Shown here: piece by piece, positions 1 to 8,690 of the stretch
How positions within the stretch are numbered: position 1 is the stretch's first letter
How the letters are laid out: every line of letters begins with the position of its first letter
From: Planctomycetia bacterium
Lineage (GTDB): Bacteria > Planctomycetota > Planctomycetia > Pirellulales > JACPPG01
DNA: 64,000 nucleotides
Assembly (NCBI GenBank): GCA_016191115.1
Contig: JACPPG010000032.1
Location: forward strand, 35,280 to 99,279
Direction of reading: 5' to 3'
Notes under the pieces: model-generated
The model's database searches: none
Seen by the model: only the letters and a program-made list of their open reading frames with translations
What the model was told of the DNA's origin: nothing
Made by a program: the position numbers and the translations under genes

Positions 1-1
1 C

Positions 2-52
2 GCGCACCCGTCGTATCGCGAGGGTCTGGCCTCGATCCTGGCCAGCGGCTGA
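2..52 (+). CDS. 3' end of an unidentified gene (partial)
   Basis: An open frame enters from the left edge and ends at TGA 50-52 with the tail YREGLASILASG. Codon use is like the neighbouring genes (G/C at third positions). Too little is present to name the product. The tail resembles the amphipathic C-termini of several enzyme families, but I assign none. The main alternative is that this is not coding and the frame is open by chance over 50 bases. Confidence 0.4.
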   Translation, partial: AHPSYREGLASILASG

Positions 53-88
53 GTGGCGCGTGCGGTGACTGATCGACTTAACTGCATC

Positions 89-164
89 GGGGAGGGCGAA
101 GCTCCTGCTGAGCCGGTGCTACCGCATCTGTGGCGCCGCGGCTCGGCAGGAGCCTCGCCCTCCC
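89..164. repeat. Palindromic intergenic repeat, GC-rich family, copy 1
   Basis: The left arm runs GGGGAGGGCGAAGCTCCTGC and continues to GAGCCG at 115. The right arm at 140-164 is its near-complement, ending CCTCGCCCTCCC. The same inverted repeat recurs at 16995, 26060, 35747, 41999 and 48008, always between genes. A single RNA strand would fold into a long hairpin. The rest of the gap 53-369 holds no gene I can support. Confidence 0.8.
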
Positions 165-369
165 GAGCGGCCGCATCCCGCGATCGCGAGTCGCGCTTCC
201 TGGTCCTTGTCGCTTTGGGGGCTTGGACTTAGAATCGTGGCGTCCGAGCAGGGGGCTTGCCACGAATGCTTGTCGCCCTAGGCGGCTCGACGTGCAACAT
301 ACAGACGGCCGCTCACCCAGCGCGGCACGTGTCCCATCCTGATTTCCGAGCACGACAGGACGTTCCCCC

Positions 370-1185
370 ATGCTAGAGCGGAAGCCCGTCTTCCCCCACG
401 TCGTCGAGATGAACTACCAGGCCGGCGAACGCCTGGGGTGCAACGTCTACCTGGTGTACGACGAGGCGGAGTGGCTGCTTGTGGACATCGGCTTCGACGA
501 GACGGTCGACGAGATCGTGGAGATGATCCGGCAGCTCGATTTCCCGCTCTCCAACTGCAAGACGGTCATCGCCACGCACGCCGACGTGGATCACATCCAG
601 GGGCTGGCCAAGGTCAAGCAACTGCTGAAGACCACGGTTACCGGCCATCGCCTGGCCGCCGAGGCGCTGGCCACTGGCGACGCGATCAAGACGTTTGCCC
701 GCATCGACGCCCAGAACATTCACCTCGATATGCCGCCGGTGAAGCTGGACGCGCTGGTGGACGAGGGGGACACGATTTCGGTCGGCCGGCTGCAACTCGA
801 GGTGTGGCACACGCCCGGCCATACCGACAGCCAGCTTTCGTTCCGCCTGGGGAACCTGCTATTGAGCGGCGACAACATCTACCGCGACGGCTGCGTGGGC
901 GCCATCGACGCCCACCACGGCAGCGACATCGAGGCCTTCCTTACGTCGCTACGCCGCATCCGGGCCAGCGACGTCGAGTGGCTGCTACCCAGCCACGGCC
1001 CCATCTTCCGCAAGGACAACGCGGTGATCGACCGCACGATCGCTCGCCTGGAGGGCTATCTGCACATGGCCGATTTCGGCACCTGTGCCGTCGACTGGCC
1101 GCTGATGGACGAATGGGACCAGGAACTGGCGGAAGGGCGGATGCCGCAGGAAGACGCGGCAGCGCCGTCGGCGGCGAAGGGGTGA
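370..1185 (+). CDS. MBL-fold metallo-hydrolase
   Basis: This 271-residue protein is of the metallo-beta-lactamase fold, probably a soluble metal-dependent hydrolase of the glyoxalase II-like group. Family motifs appear in order: the metal loop at residues 70-75 (His-Ala-Asp-Val-Asp-His), [15 protein letters not shown] and the C-terminal SHGPIF. The first loop is HxDxDH, where the usual form is HxHxDH, so one zinc-binding His is replaced by Asp. The ATG at 370 is the first in frame after a run of non-coding sequence. The substrate cannot be told from sequence. It stands alone, with a small hairpin after its stop codon. Confidence 0.85.
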   Translation: MLERKPVFPHVVEMNYQAGERLGCNVYLVYDEAEWLLVDIGFDETVDEIVEMIRQLDFPLSNCKTVIATHADVDHIQGLAKVKQLLKTTVTGHRLAAEALATGDAIKTFARIDAQNIHLDMPPVKLDALVDEGDTISVGRLQLEVWHTPGHTDSQLSFRLGNLLLSGDNIYRDGCVGAIDAHHGSDIEAFLTSLRRIRASDVEWLLPSHGPIFRKDNAVIDRTIARLEGYLHMADFGTCAVDWPLMDEWDQELAEGRMPQEDAAAPSAAKG

Positions 1186-1200
1186 ACGTTCGGTAGGCTC

Positions 1201-1221
1201 GAAGCACCGTCGCGGTGCTTC
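1201..1221 (+). terminator. Hairpin after the MBL hydrolase gene
   Basis: A perfect inverted repeat, GAAGCACCG/CGGTGCTTC with a 3-nt loop, starts 15 bases after the stop codon. No T-run follows, so it is either a weak or Rho-assisted terminator or simply an mRNA 3' stem. The remaining gap to 1525 holds nothing I can name. Confidence 0.35.
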
Positions 1222-1525
1222 CGCGCCCGACCCACCTGGAAAAGGGAAACCATGACGGATGCTGCGGCTCGCTAGCGGCTTGCGGTCGAGCTTGGGCGGC
1301 GTTTTGGCGTGGTCGCGTGGCGGCAAAGTTTACCAGCCTTTTCCTTGTTGCCGATAACGAGTTGCAACTCTACCGGGTTTGCCGGATATTCCCTCAATGC
1401 GGCTTGTAGGGGCGGCCGATTGTTGTCTGGTAGAGACCCAGCTTGTCGCCGCCGGGATTGGACAGGGCACGCCATTCGGTTCGTGCCCAGCCGGCCGCCG
1501 CGCCTTGGGTGAGGGGGGATTCACG

Positions 1526-1852
1526 ATGGTTCGCCGCAGCATGCTGGCGGTCGTCTGCGCGCTAGTGGCGTGGAGCGTGGCTCCGCGCACGGCCGAGGCG
1601 CAAGAGCAGGCCTTCGGCCGGCAATGGGCCCGCAGCTACAACACGCAGGACTGGGAGCGGTTCTACCACTACCCGTACCTGTGGTATCCGCAGAACTTCT
1701 GGAGCGCCGATTACTATCGCAGCTCCGAGAGCCTGTACTACCGCTATCCGCCCGAGATGCGGATCCCGGTCTACAATCGCCGTTGGCACAACGAGTATCC
1801 GCAGGCCCGCAAATACCACTGGGGCCATCACTTCATCTTGGATACGTTCTAA
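1526..1852 (+). CDS. Small secreted Tyr/Trp/His-rich planctomycete protein
   Basis: This protein has 108 residues. It begins with a signal peptide (MVRRSMLAVVCALVAWSVAP, cleavage probably near AEA-QEQ). The mature part is very rich in Tyr, Trp, Arg and His, with segments such as YHYPYLWYPQNFW, SLYYRYPPEMRIPVYNRRW and a C-terminal YHWGHHFILDTF. I recall this pattern from conserved hypothetical planctomycete proteins, but its function is not known to me. The ATG at 1526 is chosen because GAGGGGGG lies 7 bases upstream and the signal peptide begins there. An upstream in-frame start at 1379 would add 49 residues with no RBS support. It is convergent with hisB. Confidence 0.75.
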   Translation: MVRRSMLAVVCALVAWSVAPRTAEAQEQAFGRQWARSYNTQDWERFYHYPYLWYPQNFWSADYYRSSESLYYRYPPEMRIPVYNRRWHNEYPQARKYHWGHHFILDTF

Positions 1853-1860
1853 AGAGCGCC

Positions 1861-1938
1861 AATGATGAATGCGCGAATGATGAATGATGAATGAGACGTG
1901 ACGGCAACTGCCCTTCATCATTCATCATTCCGCATTCG
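1861..1938. repeat. ATGATGAATG-type inverted repeat between convergent genes
   Basis: Copies of AATGATGAATGCGCGAATGA and similar units on the left face TTCATCATTCATCATTCCGC on the right, forming an imperfect hairpin. It fills the gap between the convergent small secreted protein gene and hisB, so it could end transcription from both sides. Related units lie at 4345-4378 and 19964-19992. Confidence 0.65.
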
Positions 1939-1940
1939 CC

Positions 1941-2528
1941 TCATAACGTCCCCTTCGTGCTGGGGATGCCGGTCATGCGCGGGTCCGGTTCGACGGCCAT
2001 GCGCAGCGCGCGGGCCGTGGCCTTGAAGATCGCCTCGGCGATGTGGTGGTTGTTGCGGCCGTGGTGCAGCACGACGTGCAGGTTCATCAGTGCGTTGGCC
2101 GCCGCCGCCTGCCAGAAGTCCTGCACCAGCTCGCTGTCGAAGTCGCCGATCTTCGCCGCCGTGAAATCGGCCTTGAAGACAAACGCGTAGCGGCCCGACA
2201 GGTCGACCCCCGCGGTCACAAGCGTCTCCTCCATCGGCAGCGTGAAGTGGCCATAACGGCGTATGCCCGCTTTGTCGCCCACCGCCTGCTTCAGGGCCTG
2301 GCCGAAGCAGATTCCCACGTCCTCGACCGTGTGATGCTGATCCACGTGCAGGTCGCCCTTGGCCCGGACGGTCAGGTCGAACGCGGCATGGCGGGCCAAA
2401 AGCGCGAGCATGTGGTCGAAAAAGCCGACGCCCGTGGCGACGTCCGAAGTGCCAGAAGCATCCAAATCGAGGGCGAGCTCGATCTGCGTTTCGGTGGTCT
2501 GGCGCTCGATTTTGGCCTGGCGCGTCAT
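1941..2528 (-). CDS. hisB: Imidazoleglycerol-phosphate dehydratase
   Basis: HisB catalyses dehydration of imidazoleglycerol phosphate to imidazoleacetol phosphate in cytoplasmic histidine synthesis. At 195 residues it is the normal length of a monofunctional HisB. The metal-binding motifs are present: [26 protein letters not shown] and [16 protein letters not shown]. The ATG at 2528 starts [16 protein letters not shown], matching the family's N-terminus. It is the last gene of a minus-strand run hisD, hisC, ppa, hisB. The phosphatase half of the bifunctional enterobacterial HisB is absent. Confidence 0.96.
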   Translation of the reverse strand: MTRQAKIERQTTETQIELALDLDASGTSDVATGVGFFDHMLALLARHAAFDLTVRAKGDLHVDQHHTVEDVGICFGQALKQAVGDKAGIRRYGHFTLPMEETLVTAGVDLSGRYAFVFKADFTAAKIGDFDSELVQDFWQAAAANALMNLHVVLHHGRNNHHIAEAIFKATARALRMAVEPDPRMTGIPSTKGTL

Positions 2529-2614
2529 ACAGCAACCATATCACGGAATAGGAGGTTGGGGGTTAGGGGGCTTAGCCGCCGCGGCTACGCGGCGTATCCG
2601 CAAAGCGCGCGATT

Positions 2615-3178
2615 CTAGCGGTGAGGCTTGGCGCTTTTGGGAAAGCCTCGTCGGCGTTCCTCGCTATACCGCGCCAGCGCGCCTTCGATCACCGGCAACG
2701 TGGCCGCGGCGGGCTGGAACTCTTCGACCTCGACGGCCTTGCCTTCCAGCGTCTTGTAGTCCAGGAAGAATCGTTGCAGCATCGCCAGATGGTGGGTCGG
2801 CAGTTGGCCCGCTTCGCGGTAGCTATTGTATTCCGGGTCGTCGAGCGCCACGGCCAGCACCTTGTGGTCGAGCTTGCCGCTGTCGATCATTGTCATCAGC
2901 CCGATCGGCCGCGCCCGCACTAAGGTCAAAGGCGCGACGGGCTCCTGGCACAGCACCAGCACGTCCAACGGGTCGTCGTCGTCGGCGAACGTCTGCGGAA
3001 TGAACCCGTAGTTGGCTGGATAGTAGACCGCGGAGTACAGCACGCGATCGAGCTTCAACAGGCCCGTTTCCTTGTCGAGCTCGTACTTGACGCTCGAGCC
3101 CTTGGGGATCTCGATGACCGCGGTGAACTCCTGGGGCGAGTTGGCGCCGGGAGTCACGTCGTGCCAGGCGTGAGTCAT
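2615..3178 (-). CDS. ppa: Inorganic pyrophosphatase (family I)
   Basis: This soluble pyrophosphatase splits PPi into two phosphates and pulls biosynthetic reactions forward. It has 187 residues. The acidic metal site DDDDPLDVLVL is clear, as are KYELDKETGLLKLDRVL near the N-terminus and the PANYGFIPQTF segment. It sits between hisC (112 bases upstream of its start) and hisB (86 bases after its stop). PPi is released in the first steps of histidine synthesis, so the placement makes metabolic sense, though chance insertion is possible. Confidence 0.95.
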   Translation of the reverse strand: MTHAWHDVTPGANSPQEFTAVIEIPKGSSVKYELDKETGLLKLDRVLYSAVYYPANYGFIPQTFADDDDPLDVLVLCQEPVAPLTLVRARPIGLMTMIDSGKLDHKVLAVALDDPEYNSYREAGQLPTHHLAMLQRFFLDYKTLEGKAVEVEEFQPAAATLPVIEGALARYSEERRRGFPKSAKPHR

Positions 3179-3289
3179 GCGTGGGGATTGGGGACTAGGG
3201 GGTCGGGATTAGCGATTGGGAAGTTTAGCCGCGCGGCGACAGTAACCGCGGCGAGGACTCGCGCGGGTCCTGCCCGCTGGGTGAAAGCG

Positions 3290-4336
3290 TCAGACCATAG
3301 TCTTAAGCAGCGCGAGGCAGGCGTCAATCTGATCGTCCGTGCCGACCGAGATTCGCAGCCCGTCGCCCCACCCGGCGTAGTCCATATAGCGAACCAGGAC
3401 GTGGTTTTGCTTGAGTTGCTCGTACAGCGTTCGGGCCGAACGCCCGTCGTGCGTGGCCCAGACAAAGTTTGCTTGCGACTCGACCACCGCAAACCCGAGC
3501 GCCCGAAGGCCGGCCGTCAGGCGGACGCGCGTCGCCAGGATGCGGGCGCGGTTTTCCGCAAGCCAGGCTGAAGCGTCTATGGCTGCCGTGGCGCCGGCGA
3601 TCGACAGCGCGTCGCAATTGTACGAGTCCTTCACTTTGCGCAAACCCGCGATCACCTGCGGCTGCGCCACCAGGAAGCCAAACCGCAAGCCCGCTAGTGC
3701 ATACGATTTGCTCAGCGAGCGCGAAACCAGGATATTGTCGCTCGCCGACACAAGCGCCAGGCAATTCGTCTCGGCAAAGTCCACGTAGGCTTCGTCGACC
3801 AATAGCGGACACGGCAACCGCTCGGCCAATTCCAGCACGCGCTGGGGCCGGATGATCGTGCCCGATGGACTGTTGGGGTTCGGCAAGAGGGCCAGCCGCA
3901 GGCCGTCGGCCGGCCGCAGGAAATCGTCCGAGAGCGACCAGTCGGCGGCGAAGTGCACTTCCTCGCTGCGCGCCCCTTGGATCTGGGCCAGCGTCTTGTA
4001 GAGGATGTAGCTGGGATAGGGCAGCCGCAAAAGCTCGCGCTCGCCGACAAACGCGCGGGTCACGAGCGTCAGGATCTCATCGCTGCCGTTGCCACACAGG
4101 ATTCCGTCCGGGTCGACGCCGAGAACCTCCCCCGCCCGTTGGCGAAAGGCGGTGGCGAGCGGATCGGGATAGCGCGACAGGCCTCGTTCGAGCGTGGCGC
4201 TGATCGCCCGCGCCACGGCCGGCGACGGCGGGTAAGGGTTTTCATTCGTGTTGAGCTTGATGAACTTACCCGCCTGCGGCTGCTCGCCGGGCGTGTAGCC
4301 CACCAGCTCGTCGATGTCGCGGCGGAAGTAAGACAT
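3290..4336 (-). CDS. hisC: Histidinol-phosphate aminotransferase
   Basis: HisC is a PLP enzyme that transaminates imidazoleacetol phosphate to histidinol phosphate. It has 348 residues. Fold type I aminotransferase motifs include NENPYPPSP, LPNPNSPSGT, the DEAYVDF strand and the PLP-lysine segment SRSLSKSYALAGLRFGF. The ATG at 4336 (MSYFRRDIDEL) fits the family. A possible start at 4387 would only add residues read from the repeat at 4345-4378. It follows hisD by 60 bases on the same strand. Confidence 0.95.
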   Translation of the reverse strand: MSYFRRDIDELVGYTPGEQPQAGKFIKLNTNENPYPPSPAVARAISATLERGLSRYPDPLATAFRQRAGEVLGVDPDGILCGNGSDEILTLVTRAFVGERELLRLPYPSYILYKTLAQIQGARSEEVHFAADWSLSDDFLRPADGLRLALLPNPNSPSGTIIRPQRVLELAERLPCPLLVDEAYVDFAETNCLALVSASDNILVSRSLSKSYALAGLRFGFLVAQPQVIAGLRKVKDSYNCDALSIAGATAAIDASAWLAENRARILATRVRLTAGLRALGFAVVESQANFVWATHDGRSARTLYEQLKQNHVLVRYMDYAGWGDGLRISVGTDDQIDACLALLKTMV

Positions 4337-4344
4337 GCGAACGA

Positions 4345-4378
4345 AATGATGAATGCGGAATGATGAATGCTGAATGAA
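4345..4378. repeat. ATGATGAATGCGGA repeat between hisD and hisC
   Basis: AATGATGAATGCGGAATGAT is followed by further ATGAATG units. This is the same motif as at 1861-1938 and 19964-19992. It lies in the 60-base hisD-hisC gap and so would be in their shared transcript. No function is visible. Confidence 0.6.
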
Positions 4379-4396
4379 GAGCCCCACGCATCCGAT

Positions 4397-5770
4397 TCAC
4401 GACTGGCTCTTCGGCACACGGATCTCGACGCTCGCGTAGTGCGCGGTCAGCCCTTCGCGGTCGGCTAGCACGCGCACGTCGCCGGCCACGGCCGCCAGCC
4501 CCGCGGGCGTATAGTGGATCACACTGGTGCGCCGCAGGAAGTCGTTGGCCGACAACCCGCTGGCAAATCGCGCCGTGCCGCCGGTCGGCAGCACGTGCGA
4601 CGAGCCCGCCACGTAATCCCCGACGGCCACCGGGCTGTACTCCCCGAGGAACACGGCCCCGGCGTGCCTGATCTTCTTGAGCAATGACTCGGGGTCGCTC
4701 GTCGCCAGGTGCAGATGCTCCGCAGCGATCTGGTCGGTCACCGTAGCCGCTTCATCAGCGTCATTTACTAAGATCAACGCACCGAATTGTTCCAGGCTGT
4801 CGCGCGCCAGCTCGCCGCGCGATGCGCTTGCCAGTTGCCGTGCAAGTTCCTCGACCACCCGGTCCAGCAACCGCTCATCCCAACTCACCAGGACACTGGC
4901 GGCGGGCGAATGTTCGGCCTGGGCGATCAGGTCCGCCGCTACGAAATCGGGCCGAGCCGCGCCGTCGGCGACGACCACGATCTCGCTGGGGCCCGCGATC
5001 GCGTCGATATCGACCTGCCCGTAGACGAACTTCTTGGCAAGCGCCACGAACAGGTTGCCCGGCCCCACGATCTTGTCCACGGCCGGCAGGCCCTCGACGC
5101 CGTAGGCCAGGGCCGCCACGGCCTGCGCCCCGCCCAACCGGTACACTTCGCGGATGCCGAGCGCATGGCACACGGCCAGGATGTCACGGCTGTAGGCCCC
5201 CAGCGGCGTCGGCGGGGCCACCACCGCCAACTCCTTCACCCCGGCCGCTTGGGCCGGCACCGCGGTCATCAGCACGGTGGAAGGGTAAGCGGCCGCGCCG
5301 CCCGGTACACAGATCCCCACGCGGTCCAGCGGCAGGTAGCGCTCCCGCAGCCACACGCCGTCCGTCCGGCGAATCTCGACATCGCGGTGCAGGATCGCCG
5401 TCTGGAATTCGAGGATGTTGCGCCGTACGCGATCGACTGTCGCCAGGAATTCGGGAGCTGCCTGGCGGTGCGCCGCGACCAGATCCTCTTCCGGCACGCG
5501 CAGCGTCTCGGCCGTCAACTCGGCTTTGTCGATCCGCGCGGAATAGTCCAGCACCGCGGCAAGCCCGTGCGCCTGGACATCGCGGCAGATCCGCTCGACG
5601 ACGGCGGCCGGCGAAAGCGCCTCGCCAAAGACCGCAAGCGTCCGCGCACGCCCCGCCTCGCTCACCACGTCGCCGCGCGGGCTCAGTCGCTCGCGCAGCG
5701 CGGCCAGGGCCGCGCGAAAACCATCGCGGCGCGAGTCCAATCGCGTGATGTGCAGTGTCGTGGCGTTCAT
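4397..5770 (-). CDS. hisD: Histidinol dehydrogenase
   Basis: HisD is a zinc enzyme that oxidises histidinol to histidine with two NAD in the last step of the pathway. It has 457 residues. Diagnostic segments are CVPGGAAAYPSTVLMTAVPA, VGPGNLFVALAKKFVYG, DAIAGPSEIVVVAD, AEHSPAASV, EHLHLATSDPE and GSSHVLPTGGTARFASGLS. The start at 5770 (MNATTLHITRLDS) gives the normal N-terminus. An in-frame ATG at 5917 would read through the mobile repeat at 5849-5991 and is rejected. It is the first gene of the minus-strand his/ppa run. Its promoter must lie in or near the repeat-bearing gap 5771-5997. Confidence 0.95.
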   Translation of the reverse strand: MNATTLHITRLDSRRDGFRAALAALRERLSPRGDVVSEAGRARTLAVFGEALSPAAVVERICRDVQAHGLAAVLDYSARIDKAELTAETLRVPEEDLVAAHRQAAPEFLATVDRVRRNILEFQTAILHRDVEIRRTDGVWLRERYLPLDRVGICVPGGAAAYPSTVLMTAVPAQAAGVKELAVVAPPTPLGAYSRDILAVCHALGIREVYRLGGAQAVAALAYGVEGLPAVDKIVGPGNLFVALAKKFVYGQVDIDAIAGPSEIVVVADGAARPDFVAADLIAQAEHSPAASVLVSWDERLLDRVVEELARQLASASRGELARDSLEQFGALILVNDADEAATVTDQIAAEHLHLATSDPESLLKKIRHAGAVFLGEYSPVAVGDYVAGSSHVLPTGGTARFASGLSANDFLRRTSVIHYTPAGLAAVAGDVRVLADREGLTAHYASVEIRVPKSQS

Positions 5771-5848
5771 CGAAAGATCCGCGGAAGCGGACGAAGCTTC
5801 AATTGTGACCGCTGACCCACCAGAACAAAAGCCCCGGCCGGCGCTCAA

Positions 5849-5991
5849 CAGGGTCATTCTGTTTTTCAAAATGGCGAGGCGGGAAAATGGGACTGGCTCC
5901 GAGCATAAACAGCGCAAGTCCTTTCAGACCAACGTTGCGTCTCGGTGCCTGTCCCACTTTCCCGCCGTTGCGCCGCCGTTCAGCTTGAATC
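5849..5991 (-). mobile_element. 157-bp hairpin element, copy A, right end missing
   Basis: It begins CAGGGTCATTCTGTTTTTCA and matches the full copies at 8352, 8691 and 49736 up to the GCTTGAATC at 5991. The final 14 bases, TGTGAACGGCCCTG, are lacking. Within it, 5878-5966 is a long hairpin beginning GGCGGGAAAATGGGAC and ending GTCCCACTTTCCCGCC. The break falls exactly where recognisable threonine aldolase coding begins. No target duplication can be seen because the end is lost. Confidence 0.85.
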
Positions 5992-5997
5992 AACCGC

Positions 5998-6963
5998 TTG
6001 CAAGAACGGCTGGCCGCGAGCTTGGGCAAGGAGGCCTCGCTTTTTGTCCCGTCCGGCACCATGTCGAACCAGATCGCCGTACGCGTGCACTGCCGGCTGG
6101 GCGAGGAGCTGCTCTGCGAGGCGCAATGCCACATCTACAACTACGAGCAAGGGGGGGCTGCGCAGCTCAGCGGCGTCAGCGCCCGCGCGGTCGAGGGAAA
6201 ATACGGCGTGTTGGACCCTGCGCAATTGACCGCGATGCCGCGGAGCGGCGACAATCCGCATTATCCGGTGACGCGGCTAGTATGCCTGGAGAATACGCAC
6301 AATCGCGGCGGCGGCCGAGTCCTTCCGTACGAGAGTGTGACGGGGATCTGCGGCTGGGCCCGCGGCCAAGGGCTGGCCACGCACCTCGACGGTGCGCGGC
6401 TGTTCAACGCCGCCGTGGCCAGCGGTATCGAGCCGGCCCAATGGGCCCAGCACTTCGACACCGTCGGCGTTTGCTTCTCGAAGGGGCTGGGGGCGCCGAT
6501 CGGCTCGGCACTCTCCGGCACGCGGGCGATGATCGACGCGGCGCTGCGCCATCGCAAGGTCTTTGGCGGCGGAATGCGGCAAGTGGGCGTCATCGCTGCG
6601 GCGGCCCTCTACGCCCTGGAGCATCACGTCGAGCGCTTGGCCGAGGATCACGCCAACGCGCAATTGTTGGCCGGCGCGATCCGCGCGCTACCCGGCCTGG
6701 AACTGCGCCCGCCGCAGGTCGAGACGAACATCGTGGTGTTTCACGTCGCGCCCGAATTGGGAACGGCGCCCGAGTTCGCCGGGCGGCTGCGCGACCGCGG
6801 CGTGCTGGTGCACCCGTTCGGCCCTCAGTTGTTGCGGGCCGTGACGCATTTAGACGTCAGCCGCGCCGACATCGAGCGGGCGGTGGCGATTTTGGACGAA
6901 GTGGTGCGCTCTCGCGCGCCGTCCCCGTCGTCGTCAAGCAAGGCGCGTAGCGCGTACGCGTGA
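5998..6963 (+). pseudogene. ltaE: Low-specificity L-threonine aldolase, N-terminus lost
   Basis: This PLP enzyme family cleaves L-threonine to glycine and acetaldehyde. The frame holds 321 residues with motifs ASLFVPSGTMSNQIAV, HLDGARLFNAAVA, the PLP-lysine segment CFSKGLGAPIGSALSG and a normal C-terminal domain. Family members usually have roughly 35-40 more residues at the front. Here homology begins abruptly with NRLQERLAASLGKEA at 5992, directly abutting the truncated repeat copy A. The only start available is a TTG at 5998, and I see no good RBS. It is therefore either a broken gene, a shortened protein from an unusual start, or an assembly join at a repeat. Confidence 0.75.
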
Positions 6964-6992
6964 CGAGAGATGTAGCTGCGGGTACACGTTTG

Positions 6993-8228
6993 CTAACACA
7001 CCCCCGCCAGCTCGGTGGCCCGGCGAACACGGCCGATTCCCAGCACGTAGGCCGCGGCCCGCAGGCTGATGTTTCGCGTCGCCGCCAGCTCCCACACACT
7101 CTCGAAGCTATTGGTGAGCACGCGATCGAGCTCTTGCCGGACGCGATTCAAGTCCCAGCGGTAATGCTGGCGGTTTTGCACCCATTCGAAGTAGCTGGCC
7201 GTCACTCCGCCCGCATTGGCCAGGATGTCCGGAAGGATGATGGCGCCACGTTCCTGCAGGACGTCGTCGGCATCCGGATAGATCGGCGCGTTGGCGGCCT
7301 CGACGATGATGCCGGCGCGGACGGCCTTGGCGTTCTGGGCCGTGATCACTCCCCCCAGGGCTGCCGGGATCAGCACGTCGACATCCAGCGCTAAAAGCTC
7401 GGCGTTGCTGATCGCGTCCGCCTCGGCGAAGCCGGTGAGACTGCCGTTGTGATCCAGCGCGTATCGCAAGAGCGCGGGTACGTTGAGACCGTCGGCGCGG
7501 TAGAAGCCGCCGCTGGCGTCACTCACCGCGACCAGGCGGTAGCCTGCCTCGCCCAGGAACTTCGCGGTGTGCGAGCCGACGTTGCCGAACCCTTGGATCG
7601 CCACGCGGGTGTCGCCGGGCTTGCGGCCTATCCGGCCGAGCAGCTTGTAGGTCAGGATACCCACGCCCCGGCCCGTGGCCTCTTCGCGCCCCGGCAGACC
7701 AAACAGCTCGACCGGCTTTCCGGTGACGCAGGCCGGGCTGAAGCCATGATACTTGGCGTACTGATTCATGAACCACGCCATCACGTCGGCATTCGTGCCC
7801 ATGTCGGGCGCGGGAATGTCCACGTCGGGCCCGACGAGATCGTGGATACCGTCGACGAATCGGCGCGTGAGCAGTTCCAGCTCGCGGCGGCTGAACTGCT
7901 TGGGGTCGATGGCCATGCCCCCCTTGGCGCCGCCGTACGGCAAGTCGACGACGGCCGTCTTCCAGGTCATCAAGGCCGCCAGCGAGCGGATCTCGTCCAT
8001 GTCGACGTCGGGATGGAAGCGCAGGCCTCCCTTCATGGGCCCGCGGGCATCGTCGTGCTGCACGCGGTAGCCGATGTAGGTGGCGACTTCGCCGTCGTCG
8101 CGCTCGATCGCGACCTGCACTTGCACTTCCCGCTTGGGGACCAGCAACAGGCAGCGCATGCTCTCGGTGAGATCGATTTGATCGGCAGCGCGATTGAAGT
8201 AGAGCTGCGTCGAATCGAAAGCCTTCAT
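6993..8228 (-). CDS. gdhA: Glutamate dehydrogenase (Glu/Leu/Phe/Val family)
   Basis: It reversibly deaminates glutamate to 2-oxoglutarate, linking carbon and nitrogen metabolism. Length is 411 residues, typical of the family. Visible motifs are [13 protein letters not shown], the catalytic-lysine segment [32 protein letters not shown] and the nucleotide-binding turn [12 protein letters not shown]. The ATG at 8228 ([18 protein letters not shown]) is preferred over an in-frame start at 8333 because family similarity begins there. Coenzyme preference and amino-acid specificity (leucine or phenylalanine rather than glutamate) cannot be fixed by eye. Confidence 0.9.
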   Translation of the reverse strand: MKAFDSTQLYFNRAADQIDLTESMRCLLLVPKREVQVQVAIERDDGEVATYIGYRVQHDDARGPMKGGLRFHPDVDMDEIRSLAALMTWKTAVVDLPYGGAKGGMAIDPKQFSRRELELLTRRFVDGIHDLVGPDVDIPAPDMGTNADVMAWFMNQYAKYHGFSPACVTGKPVELFGLPGREEATGRGVGILTYKLLGRIGRKPGDTRVAIQGFGNVGSHTAKFLGEAGYRLVAVSDASGGFYRADGLNVPALLRYALDHNGSLTGFAEADAISNAELLALDVDVLIPAALGGVITAQNAKAVRAGIIVEAANAPIYPDADDVLQERGAIILPDILANAGGVTASYFEWVQNRQHYRWDLNRVRQELDRVLTNSFESVWELAATRNISLRAAAYVLGIGRVRRATELAGVC

Positions 8229-8351
8229 GAAAGGGCCGCCTCTCCCGGTTCGATTGCGTGGGCCGCCTCGCCCAGGCGTGCAAAGGCACCCAGCGAGCCC
8301 AAAAATCATATCCCCCTGACCACGGCGGCTCAAGGACGCCCCGCAACGCGG

Positions 8352-8508
8352 CAGGGCCGTTCACAGATTCAAGCTTGCCGGCGGCGCACCGGCGGGAAAG
8401 TGGGACAGGCACCGAGACGCAACGTTGGTCTGAAAGGACTTGCGCTGTTTATGCTCGGAGCCAGTCCCATTTTCCCGCCTCGCCATCTTGAAAAACAGAA
8501 TGGCCCTG
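8352..8508 (+). mobile_element. 157-bp hairpin element, copy B, full length
   Basis: It starts CAGGGCCGTTCACAGATTCA and ends GAATGGCCCTG, so the termini are inverted (CAGGGCC/GGCCCTG). Direct repeats GCAACGCGG flank it at 8343-8351 and 8510-8518 (one extra G on the right side). The core 8391-8479 forms a long imperfect hairpin with arms starting GGCGGGAAAGTGGGACAGGC. No protein is encoded. It lies upstream of the glutamate dehydrogenase gene. Confidence 0.85.
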
Positions 8509-8645
8509 GGCAACGCGGCGTACTGCCCGCGAGGGAAGCGTCGCACAGCCCCGGCTGGCGCTTCGCGCTAACGTCCACGTTGGCACGGTTCGGGCCGTGG
8601 ACTTAGACTAAAGATCGACCAAAAAATAACTTCCTGATTCTCCGA

Positions 8646-8689
8646 CCCCTCACCCTGCCCCTCTCCCACAAGGGGCGAGGGTATTGAGG
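8646..8689. repeat. REP-like CCCTCACCCTGCCCCTCTCC hairpin, interrupted by copy C
   Basis: CCCTCACCCTGCCCCTCTCC is followed by AAGGGGCGAGGG, so the stretch can fold back on itself. Sequences of this kind are common intergenic palindromes in many bacteria. Copy C of the 157-bp element is inserted right after it, duplicating the adjoining GGTATTGAGGC. Confidence 0.5.
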
Positions 8690-8690
8690 C

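Noticed and set aside
4787..5815. Long plus-strand frames over hisD
   Set aside because: hisD is well supported on the minus strand. The opposite frames encode only Arg/Pro/His-rich low-complexity sequence.
5861..5917. Small frames beginning MRCLCSEPVPFSRLAI inside the 157-bp element copies
   Set aside because: They recur only because the element recurs. Copies differ by frame-breaking contexts at their ends, and no RBS is present.
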